From positions 1-37,236 of the forward strand of contig JAKQCM010000220.1 of the NCBI GenBank assembly GCA_029559155.1: DNA of 37,236 bases. Reading direction: 5' to 3'. Numbering within the stretch: the stretch's first letter is position 1; every line of letters begins with the position of its first letter. Shown piece by piece: positions 8,154 through 17,000 of this stretch. The DNA comes from Chloroflexota bacterium (lineage in GTDB: Bacteria; Chloroflexota; Anaerolineae; Promineifilales; Promineifilaceae). The notes under the pieces are model-generated. The model did not search any database, was not told where the DNA came from, and was given only the letters and a program-made list of their open reading frames with translations. Position numbers and translations under genes: made by a program.

Positions 8154-9515
8154 TTAAAGCTCCCGTAGTCTGGGGTTGAAAATACGGTCAAGAGCAAAGC
8201 CCACCATGGCAAAACCAAGCCCGGCCATCATGAGCAGCATTGCGGGTTCCAGAATCCAGTAATAAAAACCGTTGAACAAAGCGCCTTGTGAATAAGCGTC
8301 CTGAATGACCTTGCCCCAGGTCGGCAAAATCGGATCGCCTAACCCGAGAACTGCCAGCGACGCCTCCAGGAAGACAAATGTCGGCACAAGGGTCACAATT
8401 TGGGGGATGATCAATGGGAGAATGCGTGGAATCAGGTAACGGAAAACAATGCGCAAATTACTAGCCCCGTATGAACGGGCAGCGTCAATATATGGCAGTT
8501 CCCTGACTTGAAGGAATATGGCCCGGTAATTCTTGATAGACAAGCCGAAAATACTTAACAGCACTACAAGGCCAAGCATCAGCCAGATGCTGCGCGAGTA
8601 GAAAGTGCCTACCATAATTAAAATGGGCAGTAGTGGGATAATCGCATTCACTTCAGTGAGTCGTTGGATTGTCGCGTCTAGCCAGCCGCCATACCAAACG
8701 CCAATGGCCGCGATGCTCATCGTGGTAATGGTAGTGCCCACGGCCGCCAGCAAACCAAAGGCCATGGCGATGGGCGTTCCCCATAACAGGGGTATCATCA
8801 AGTCGCGCCGCCGATGGTCAGTACCGGCCCACCCATGCACCAGACCGTAACTAACGAATGTCAGATCTACATTGGAATTTTCTTCGAAGAGTAATGTGGA
8901 AATCTTTAATTGATATGTGCCATTTAGGGGCTGCAACCCTTCTTGATTGGGATCGTCAAATAAACCTTTTTCCGCCGGGACGCCGTCAATGCCTGTCTCG
9001 CGTTCCAGCCGCCGCTGCAAACGGGAGTCCTGAGCAAAGCGGAAGGATGAGGATGGGCCTGGAGCAAACTCGCCGGCACGAATTTCACGGCCGTCTGGCG
9101 TCAACCAGGTCATCTCAATATGCGGCTGCTTCACCGAGTATGCGGCATTTGCAAACAAAATCAACTCTGGCGGAAACTCATCATAAGGAAAATCGAATTC
9201 GAACGTGTACAGCACCTCGCGGGTATCCGCTGAAAGCTGGTTGGCCACCGCATTGCCATCACCATCGGCAGAATGGAATACTATCGTTGCCGGTAAGTCT
9301 TTGGCCGTAAACCAATTGTACCAAACAGGCCAGGCGTTACGCGGGTTTTCTTTCCATAGGTCTTCTCCACCGCGCCAGAGATGAATCGCCTCACTGTATG
9401 GAATCATGATCGGCGTGATTACCGACACAACGAGCAGCAACGTAATGATAATCAGACCAACCACGGCCGACGGATAATGGCGTAGCTGCTTAAAAAATGA
9501 GGTAAAAGCTTTCAT
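8154..9515 (-). CDS. ABC permease of OppC/DppC type with large extracytoplasmic domain
   Basis: This membrane subunit has 453 residues, against roughly 300 for ordinary DppC/OppC. After helix 1 (about residues 15-37) come some 190 extra polar residues predicted to lie outside the membrane. Only then does the family continue with HGWAGTDHRRRD, equivalent to the HPLGTDxxGRD motif, followed by the remaining helices. The EAA coupling motif that contacts the ATPases is AARSYGASNLRIVFRYLIP. The C-terminus ends in a normal final helix. The insertion contains strand-rich stretches (TREVLYTFEFDFPY, YQLKISTLLF) and could form a beta-sandwich. Its start overlaps the permease B stop by 4 nt (ATGA), so the two are coupled. 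The enlarged domain faces the binding protein, which is itself unusual. Confidence 0.9.
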   Translation of the reverse strand: MKAFTSFFKQLRHYPSAVVGLIIITLLLVVSVITPIMIPYSEAIHLWRGGEDLWKENPRNAWPVWYNWFTAKDLPATIVFHSADGDGNAVANQLSADTREVLYTFEFDFPYDEFPPELILFANAAYSVKQPHIEMTWLTPDGREIRAGEFAPGPSSSFRFAQDSRLQRRLERETGIDGVPAEKGLFDDPNQEGLQPLNGTYQLKISTLLFEENSNVDLTFVSYGLVHGWAGTDHRRRDLMIPLLWGTPIAMAFGLLAAVGTTITTMSIAAIGVWYGGWLDATIQRLTEVNAIIPLLPILIMVGTFYSRSIWLMLGLVVLLSIFGLSIKNYRAIFLQVRELPYIDAARSYGASNLRIVFRYLIPRILPLIIPQIVTLVPTFVFLEASLAVLGLGDPILPTWGKVIQDAYSQGALFNGFYYWILEPAMLLMMAGLGFAMVGFALDRIFNPRLREL

Positions 9516-10660
9516 CGACCTTTGCTCCCTTCACCAACACGCACACGCGGGTCAACCAGGGCATAAATAAAATCCAATAAAAAGACTGTCAGTGAGAGGA
9601 GGTAGGCATAAACAACCGTATTTGCCAGGATAACCGGCGTGTCATAAATGCCAATCGCCCGGAAATAAAGCTGACCAATTCCCGGCCAATTGAAAACCGT
9701 TTCTAAAATGATAGCGCCAGTCCATAAAGTAATGAGCAGCAGCGCGAAACTGGTCACAATATTTGGCAGCGTTGGCCGAAGAACATAACGCCGCTCTATC
9801 ATACGATCTGGCAGCCCTTTCGCCTTGGCCATTTCGACATAATCCTCGCTGGCATAAATGAGGAAAAAAGTGCGCCAGTTATAAATTGTCAGGAAAACGG
9901 CGCTTAACAAAGTAGCCATAACAGGCAAAATCATGTGTTCCAAAAGACTTAACGCATAGTCGATTGGGTTTTCCGGTGGCGGGGCGCTGACCATGCCACC
10001 AAAGGGGAGAAGCTGGAGCAATCCAGAAAAAATCAAGATAAGAAACAGCCCATAGAACCAACCCGGAGCAGCTGATGTTGGCGCCAGGCCAAGAACGAGC
10101 TTGTCAAAGAAACTTCCATATCGCCGGGAGAGGCTTAACCCCAAAAACAGGCTGAGGAAAAATAGAATCAAGTTCGCGGTGCCAAACAAAACCAATGTCG
10201 ACGGCAAACGCTCTAGGATGATATTGCTAACAAGCCTGGAACCGCTATCACTGGTCAGGCCTTCAGAAAATCCAAGATTGAGCGTAAGGGCGTTGGTGAG
10301 ATAGCGAAGGCTGCGGACCACAAAGGGCTGATCAAGACCAAAACGCGCTTCTTGAATGGCCACACGCTCTTCAATGATTTTTGTGCGCTCATCTTCGGGA
10401 AGCTGGCGGAAAGTGGGATCAAGGCTTGCCGATAGAGCAACGCCTTCTCGAATCTGTCCACGGCGGATGTCGTCCACATACCCGCCCATATTGGCGATGA
10501 GGACCGTGATGTAAACACCCACCACTACGGTGAAAAACAAAGCTACTATGCGTCCGCTTGTGTATTTGACCAGACGGAGAACAGCTTGAGACCTTGCTTT
10601 ACGAGATGAAGACTCGATTGATTCGGTATCAATATTTAGATTAAGGGCTTCCTGGCTCAC
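9512..10660 (-). CDS. ABC permease of OppB/DppB type
   Basis: This 382-residue subunit has a polar cytoplasmic N-terminus of about 35 residues, helix 1 at 36-57, an enlarged extracytoplasmic loop (about 60-115), and then the remaining helices. The family features FGLDQPFVVRSLRYL, the EAA motif AKAKGLPDRMIERRYVLRP and ETVFNWPGIGQLYFRAI are clear. The usual post-helix-1 segment (RxxPGDP) is missing and is replaced by MGGYVDDIRRGQIREGVALS followed by a charged helix rich in Glu and Arg. The gene overlaps permease C by 4 nt. Upstream, 169 nt containing two strong hairpins separate it from the binding-protein gene, probably allowing different expression levels. Confidence 0.9.
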   Translation of the reverse strand: MSQEALNLNIDTESIESSSRKARSQAVLRLVKYTSGRIVALFFTVVVGVYITVLIANMGGYVDDIRRGQIREGVALSASLDPTFRQLPEDERTKIIEERVAIQEARFGLDQPFVVRSLRYLTNALTLNLGFSEGLTSDSGSRLVSNIILERLPSTLVLFGTANLILFFLSLFLGLSLSRRYGSFFDKLVLGLAPTSAAPGWFYGLFLILIFSGLLQLLPFGGMVSAPPPENPIDYALSLLEHMILPVMATLLSAVFLTIYNWRTFFLIYASEDYVEMAKAKGLPDRMIERRYVLRPTLPNIVTSFALLLITLWTGAIILETVFNWPGIGQLYFRAIGIYDTPVILANTVVYAYLLSLTVFLLDFIYALVDPRVRVGEGSKGR

Positions 10661-10705
10661 TGTGCCCCTTCCTTTTTAGCTTTTGGTCAAGCTATAAACA
10701 AACAA

Positions 10706-10747
10706 GCTGGAGGCGGCACAAAGCCGCCTCTAGCCTATTTTTATTTT
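10706..10747. terminator. Hairpin with T-run in binding protein-permease gap
   Basis: GCTGGAGGCGGC (10706-10717) pairs with GCCGCCTCTAGC (10723-10734) over 12 positions (one G-U) around a 5-nt loop. On the plus strand it is followed by CTATTTTTATTTT; on the minus strand, the direction of the operon, by the weaker TTGTTTGTTT. It may be a partial terminator that lowers permease expression relative to the binding protein. Confidence 0.5.
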
Positions 10748-10770
10748 ACACAATACCGTGATTGGTATAT

Positions 10771-10814
10771 CGCACCTATGAAACAGGGGGTGTTTTCCCT
10801 GCTTCATAGGTGCG
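10771..10814 (-). other. Long mRNA hairpin just after binding-protein gene
   Basis: CGCACCTATGAA (10771-10782) pairs perfectly with TTCATAGGTGCG (10803-10814). After one mismatch the stem continues with CAGGG and CCCTG, leaving an 8-nt loop. No T-run follows on the minus strand. A structure of this type downstream of a binding-protein gene commonly protects its mRNA from 3' decay; that role is inferred here. Confidence 0.6.
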
Positions 10815-10829
10815 AGAAGTACGGGGCGA

Positions 10830-13451
10830 CTAAGGAGCGGTTACAAAGGTGTATTGAGCCAGGCTTGGGATGGCCACAAGCTTGGACACGACCACAACCT
10901 CCAGGCGATTCGAACCTTCGGCCAGAGCGGTTGTCGTATCCGTGCTCAGTGTGACTTGCCAGACACCATCTTCGACTGCTTCGGCGACGCCGGTTTCAAC
11001 CTGAGCGCCGGTAGCGTCGAACAGCAGGTATTGGACGTTGTCGATGTCGGCCATGGCGTATGGTCCACCAAAGACGTCAATATAAACGTCGAACGCTGCT
11101 TCTTCACCGATGGTCACACGACTGGGGCCGTCAATTTCAACTTCAGCAATGGCCGGGGCGGAGAAGCGATCCCAACGATTGGCGGCATCCGGGTAAGCGC
11201 CGTAGTGTTCCAGGATGGCCTGACCTTCGACCGGGAAAACACCCTTGAGGAAGTAGGCGCCAGTGCCGATGTAGTAATGACCATACCGACTGGCGAACTC
11301 AGCCAGGTTAGTGTACCGGGCCGCGGCTTCGTCAGCCGTAACGAATTGGCCGAGGGTCGGAGCGTAGGGGATGTAGCTCTCTGCAGTGGCCGAGAGGAGT
11401 TCCGAAGCCAAAATCTCGAGGGATGGACCGGCGATGATGTTGGTGCGTTCTACGCTGTTGGCAGTTGCTTTGGCATCGGTGAATGCAAAGCCACCATTTT
11501 CTTCACCGCGGAGCATGAGCGCCATGTTGTGCCAGGCGGCATCGCCATAGGCGTAGCTTCCAGGCCACCAGGTTATGTAGGAAGCGGTGTTTTCGGCGTC
11601 TAACTGCGCGTTATCGGCATAATATTCGATGACCAGGGGATCGGTGGAGACAATGCGTGTGCCTTTGAAGGCGGACATGAATTGTTCCAGGCCGGGGGCC
11701 AGGTCTTCATTGAAGTAGGGGCTGGCCGGGTTGCCCAGGTCAAAGTTGGTAATCATGCTCATGACGAAGTCTGCGGCGCTGAGCGGGCTGCCATCATGCC
11801 AGGTTACAGTGGTGAACATGTCGGCCGGGAAGTAGATGGTGCTCTTGTAGACGGCCGTTTGTGTTTCCGTGAATTTCTCAGCAGCGGTGATAAAGACTTG
11901 ATTTTCGGCGTCCCAATCAACCCAAGCGTCATCGGGCACGGTGATTTCTGGCGCAAACGACAGATCAACCCAATCCAGAGAGACATCGATCGGGAAGCCT
12001 TCTTTAACGACCAGTTCTGCGCGCTCGACGCGGTTCGGGATTGATAGACCGGTGTTCGGGTCGGTGTACAACGAGGGCTCGCCAAGGCCGCGCTGAACCA
12101 TGCGGTCAAAGACCCAGTTCGAACCGGCAATCGGGTTCCAGGGTTCGGTGAAGACGCTGGGCAGACCAATGGTCATCGAACCGCCTACCTCATCGGCAAA
12201 ACGGATTGTCTTGGACCACAGGGCGGCGCCACTGACACCACCGGCCAGGTCGGTGGTTACGCTAACTCTATCGCTAAAGGGAACGAGCGTGGTACGGCTG
12301 GTCACCCAGACGCGGGTGGACATTTCGTTTGCCAGCGGTAAGGCCTGGCGCATCATGTCGGCGCGTTCTTCGAAATCAGCGAAATCGTTGTTGAAGAGAC
12401 GCAGAGACAAGTCGTCAAATTCCGGGGTCATCTGGAATACTTGCCAGGACGGCCACGGCAAACCACGGGGTGAATAGAAGAAATCGAAGTTGTCGGCATT
12501 GCTGCGGTCAACGGCCGTCTGGCTCCAGGCGCCAGTGTACCAGTTCCATTGACATTCGCTTGGGTCAGAGGAAACCCAGATCGGGCTCAATTCGCCGGAC
12601 GTGCGCTCGACACGTTCGACCGTGAAGCCCAACTCTTCCAGTTGGTTGGCGAAGTAGTTGCCGATTTCTTTACGGGTATCTTCGATGCGGATCAGACCGA
12701 TTAAGGTGATTGGCTCGCCATTGAAGGTCCATTTGCCATCTACCAGGGTCGCGCCCATGCCTTCCATTTCGGTGGTGACAATTTCACGCGCCTTTTCCAG
12801 GTCGTAGGCATATTTGGCTTCGATTGCGCGAATTTCGGGGGCAAAACGTCCGCGGTCAGCGCCGGCTTCGGAAATTGGCGTGAACTTCGGCACAGCTAAA
12901 CCGCCGTAAAGCTCGTCGGCAACGTAGGTGCGATCAATCGCCCAGTTCATGGCTTCACGCATCTTCGCATTTTGGAACGGGTTCAAGGCAGTTTCATCGG
13001 TGCATGTACCATTGTTGAAGAAGATTTCATCGTAGAGGCCGTATTGAGTGCGAGTCTGGATGTTGCCAGCATCGGCAATGGCCTGAACCAGGGCGGCCCC
13101 GGCGACGTCGTCGGCGTACATGTCAATGTCGCCGGCGGCAAGACGGGCAATCGCAGCGTCCTGATTCGGTTCTTCAACGAAGATGATGGTGTCGAGCCAA
13201 CCGCCATTGCGGTCTACCGGTACCGGCGTGGCTTCAACAACCACCGTTTCCACCACAGTTTCTACCACGGTCTCGACGACAGTTTCGACAACGGTCTCGA
13301 CCACAGTTTCCGTGGTTCCCTGGCCTTCAACTGTTACGGTTTCGGTCACAACGCGGGTAACTTCTACCGTTTGCGTTTCGCCGGCACAGGCGGCCAAAAA
13401 TAAACCAAGAGCCATTAAAATGGCAGCTACTAAAACAAATCTTTTAAGCAT
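10830..13451 (-). CDS. ABC transporter substrate-binding lipoprotein, SBP family 5, circularly permuted
   Basis: This 873-residue extracytoplasmic lipoprotein would deliver substrate (peptides or similar) to the importer encoded downstream. Its signal peptide ends in LAAC (Cys22), followed by a Thr/Val/Glu stalk with six ETVV units (48-71). Residues about 84-420 match what is normally the second half of SBP family 5: LDTIIFVEEPNQDAAI, AAGDIDMY, then KMREAMNWAIDR at about 160. Residues about 422-760 match the usual first half: MTIGLPSVF, then TWHDGSPLSAADFVMS near 550 and YIGTGAYFLKG near 728. Residues about 763-873 look Ig-like. The family is normally 500-600 residues in the opposite order. 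Start at 13451 follows GGAGGAG. It is first in the operon. Confidence 0.88.
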   Translation of the reverse strand: MLKRFVLVAAILMALGLFLAACAGETQTVEVTRVVTETVTVEGQGTTETVVETVVETVVETVVETVVETVVVEATPVPVDRNGGWLDTIIFVEEPNQDAAIARLAAGDIDMYADDVAGAALVQAIADAGNIQTRTQYGLYDEIFFNNGTCTDETALNPFQNAKMREAMNWAIDRTYVADELYGGLAVPKFTPISEAGADRGRFAPEIRAIEAKYAYDLEKAREIVTTEMEGMGATLVDGKWTFNGEPITLIGLIRIEDTRKEIGNYFANQLEELGFTVERVERTSGELSPIWVSSDPSECQWNWYTGAWSQTAVDRSNADNFDFFYSPRGLPWPSWQVFQMTPEFDDLSLRLFNNDFADFEERADMMRQALPLANEMSTRVWVTSRTTLVPFSDRVSVTTDLAGGVSGAALWSKTIRFADEVGGSMTIGLPSVFTEPWNPIAGSNWVFDRMVQRGLGEPSLYTDPNTGLSIPNRVERAELVVKEGFPIDVSLDWVDLSFAPEITVPDDAWVDWDAENQVFITAAEKFTETQTAVYKSTIYFPADMFTTVTWHDGSPLSAADFVMSMITNFDLGNPASPYFNEDLAPGLEQFMSAFKGTRIVSTDPLVIEYYADNAQLDAENTASYITWWPGSYAYGDAAWHNMALMLRGEENGGFAFTDAKATANSVERTNIIAGPSLEILASELLSATAESYIPYAPTLGQFVTADEAAARYTNLAEFASRYGHYYIGTGAYFLKGVFPVEGQAILEHYGAYPDAANRWDRFSAPAIAEVEIDGPSRVTIGEEAAFDVYIDVFGGPYAMADIDNVQYLLFDATGAQVETGVAEAVEDGVWQVTLSTDTTTALAEGSNRLEVVVVSKLVAIPSLAQYTFVTAP
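13239..13310 (-). repeat. 12-bp tandem repeat encoding six ETVV units
   Basis: Six consecutive 12-nt units encode residues 48-71 of the binding lipoprotein, each reading Glu-Thr-Val-Val. Synonymous positions vary between units, so the array is selected at protein level rather than freshly expanded. It lies between the lipid-anchored Cys and the first domain and probably acts as an extended tether. Confidence 0.85.
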
Positions 13452-14070
13452 GTTTCTCCTCCAATGCTTGTAAACTAAACAATATGGAAAACAATAAAGT
13501 AAAATCTAAGTTAACAACACCTAGACTCGTTCTCTACATAGAACCTCCTTGCTTCAAATAGCCCCCACTTGAGGATGTAAGCAAAGTTGATGCGTTGGGG
13601 TGCTCCAGGGCGAGTAATTCAGATCTTTTAGCATGAACATCAAGATTTTTTTCTTGATTGGGGATAAATATATTGAAGGTGTCGTTGGAAGGAATGAGAG
13701 CGCACGAGGCAACGGCCGTTCCCCTATCACAGGATAAAAAATCAAGCCCAGCTTTGTGGGTCGAACCAAATCAACCACAAAGGTGAGGTCGCGGCGGCAG
13801 TCAAGATGAGACTTAGGCGGCAGTCGCAAACAGATCTTCTCCTTAAGTTTAAGGGTTTATAAGGATGTTATTCATGAATGACCCTTTCACATCCTTTCTT
13901 TTCCCATTCAAGTAAATAGCGGGGTTGCATACCAACTTTAGTAATTATACCAATAACACCACCTTCGCCAAAAAATCGTGTAGCATAATGGGGTCCAAAC
14001 CCCTATTTTTGAGTGAATTGTCAGTAACATCAAGGGAAATGATGACATAACTCGCAAATTTGGAGGACAA
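13452..14070. other. Long divergent intergenic region, no convincing gene
   Basis: This 619-nt gap separates the divergent ABC operon and GH31 gene and should hold both promoters. I see AT-rich stretches next to each start but no promoter good enough to place. It contains a small inverted repeat, ATCAAGA (13639-13645) with TCTTGAT (13652-13658), a twice-occurring AGGCGGCAGTC-like word near 13792 and 13814, and one ACGGCCGT octamer at 13712, the only intergenic copy in the window. A 91-codon minus-strand frame at 13554-13829 lacks features of a real protein and is left out. Confidence 0.5.
13841..13854. promoter_or_regulatory. Candidate operator: inverted repeat CCTTAA-GT-TTAAGG
   Basis: Two perfect 6-bp arms separated by 2 nt, in the divergent gap between the importer operon and the GH31 gene. 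The symmetry fits binding by a dimeric repressor controlling one or both directions, but no regulator gene is adjacent and no second copy was found. Confidence 0.3.
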
Positions 14071-17000
14071 ATGACTGATACATATACCTTTCCCACTCAC
14101 ATCGATGCCCTGGCTAATCCGCAGGCTGTGGTCCAGGTTGCTAACGGCCGTTTCACCATTCTCACCCCTCGTTTGCTGCGGCTGGAATACAGCCCAAACA
14201 ACCAGTTTGAAGATCGTCCCAGTCAAGCGTTTTGGTATCGCCGCCTGCCGGCGCCGAAATTTGAGTACGTGCAAGAAAACGGTCGTCTCACCCTCCAAAC
14301 CGCGTTCCTGCAGCTCACCTACACCATCGGTCCAGGCGGCTTCTCTGCCGACACATTGTCCATCACCCTGAAATCGTCTGGTCAGACGTGGCGCTATGGG
14401 CAAGCCGACCCGCTCAATCTGCTGGGCACCGCCCGCACCCTCGACGATATCGACGGCGCCCTCGGCCTGGAACAGGGGCTGCTCTCCCGCGCCGGTTGGG
14501 CCGTCTACGACGACACCAACCGGTTGGTATTCAACCAAGAGGGTTGGCTGGAGCAGCGTCACGCGCCTGAAGGCTACCGCGACCTCTACTTTTTTGGGTA
14601 TGGGCACGATTTCGCCGCCGTCCTGCCGGAATTTGCCCGCCTAGCCGGCCCAGCGCCGCTCATCCCGCGCTGGGCATTAGGCAATTGGTGGAGTCGCTAT
14701 TGGGCTTACACTGCTGATGAACTGCTGGGGGTCATGGACGAATTCAAAACCCACCACGTGCCTCTGTCAGTTTGCATTGTGGACATGGATTGGCACATCA
14801 CCAAAACGGGCAATGCCGCCAGCGGTTGGACCGGCTACACTTGGAATCGCGATCTCTTCCCCGATCCACCGGCATTTATTGCCGCCTTGCACCAGCGCGA
14901 CCTCAAAACCGCCCTCAACCTCCATCCGGCGGACGGCATCTATCCGCATGAGGCGCAATATGAGGCCATGGCTTTGTGGATGGGCCAAGACCCGGAAAAG
15001 AAAAGCCCGGTGCCTTTTAACATCGCCAATCCTCACTTTACCCAGGGGTATTTCGACCTGCTGCACCATCCACAAGAAGCGGACGGTATCGATTTTTGGT
15101 GGATGGACTGGCAGCAGGGCGTCCTGTCTGATCTGCCCGGACTGGACCCGCTGTGGTGGCTCAACCACTTGCATTTTTATGATTTGGGGCGTGATGGGAC
15201 AAAACGGCCGTTTATCTTCTCGCGTTGGGGCGGCCTGGGCAACCACCGCTACCCCATCGGCTTCTCCGGCGACACGCACATCACCTGGGACTCACTGGCC
15301 TTTCAGCCCTATTTCACGGCCACGGCCGCGAACGTCAACTACGGCTGGTGGAGTCACGACATTGGCGGCCACATGAGCGGCATCGAGGAGCCGGAATTGT
15401 TCACGCGTTGGGTGCAATTTGGCCTGTTAAGCCCCATCCTGCGCCTGCACAGCACCAACAACCGCTACCACGAGCGCCGTCCCTGGGGCCACGACGCCGA
15501 AACGGCGCGCATCACAGCCGCCGCCATGCGCCTGCGCCATGCCTTTATTCCCTACCTGTACACCATGGCCTGGCGCAACCACACCCAGCATCAGCCTCTG
15601 GTCCGCCCCATGTACCACGATTACCCCACTGCCGAATCAGCCTACCACTGCCCCGATCAATACAGCTTTGGCAGCGAGCTAATTGCCGCGCCTTACTTGA
15701 CTCCCCGCGATGCAGACACGCGCCTGAGCCGTCAGGTGGTCTGGCTGCCGTCTGGCGAATGGTTCGATTTTTTCCACGGCGACCGGTATGCAGGGGATGG
15801 CTGGCAGGCTGTTTACGGCCGTCTCGACGACATTCCCTTGTTTGCCAGAGCCGGGGCGATTGTTCCCCTGGCTGCCCCCACCCTATCCACCCACAACGAC
15901 ACCGCCAACCCCGCCCAGTTAGAAGTTCATTGTTTCCCTGGTCAAAGTAACACTTACTGGCTATACGAAGATGATGGACTGAACCAATCCAGCCTGATCC
16001 CGATTAGCCAGGCGTGGTCGCCTCAGCAGTGGTCGCTGACAGTTGGTCCGGCGGACGGCAGCACAGGCCACCTGCCAACGAGACGCGAGTTTGGGTTTTT
16101 GTTCCGACAGATGGGGCCGAACACGGCCGTTTCCGCCACCCTGAACCATCAACCCACCGCCCTGCCAAGCAGCTACGACGCCCACACTGCCACGCTGCGC
16201 ATCACAGCGACAGGACTGACGCCCCAGGACACCCTCGCCATCACCCTGTCCACCGCAAATGATACGCTGATGGCCGAGGAGGACAGCCGTCTTCCCATTT
16301 GCCGCCGTCTGCTGAAAGAATTCCGCCTGAATACGCGGGTCAAAGAAAGCCTGTACCATCAACTGCCGCAAATCATCGACAACCCCTCAGCCCTGGAGCC
16401 GTACACTTTAAGCCTGACCACCAGCCAGCGCCGAGCACTGCTGGAAATTATCACCGGCGCTGGCGGAGACCGCCGCCCCACCCGCCGCAGCCAAGATGAA
16501 GTTGTCTTACTGTGGCAAAATGGCAAGACGGCCGTTTCGCCAACCTACAAATTGCTGGGCGCAGACCTGAACGGCCGTGCGGTGCTGCAAAAAGGGCCGG
16601 TCCCCCATGTCGCCGCGCTGACTTTGGGCACAGAAACGCTCACGTTCCACACGGGCGACCAACCATCTGCCGGGCGCATCACGGTGGACGGCTGGTTTGA
16701 TGGGCTGGTCGGGCGTTTGCAAGCGCAGCCAGGGCTGCCACCGACCGCGGCGGTGCAGTTCGACATCACTGGTGAGAACGGCCGTACTGCGGCCATTACG
16801 CTGCAAGATGGTCAGATTCGCCTGGTAGACGGCCGTCATCCGGAGCCATCCGTAACCATTGCCGCCACGGCGCAAGATTGGCTGGCATTGATCAACGGCG
16901 AAACCACTCCGGAAGCGCTGTTCCTGCAAGGAAAGCTGAATATCCAGGGCAGTCTGGAGTTGGCCCTGCTCCTGGCCGAAGTAATTTCCATCGCCCCACC

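Noticed and set aside
13239..13310. 12-bp tandem repeat as a phase-variable microsatellite
   Set aside because: The unit is a multiple of three and the copies differ synonymously, so length changes would not shift the frame; phase variation by slippage is not expected.
13554..13829. 91-codon minus-strand frame in the gap before the GH31 gene
   Set aside because: No ribosome binding site, odd composition, no fold-like pattern, and it crosses the likely promoter zone of the divergent genes.
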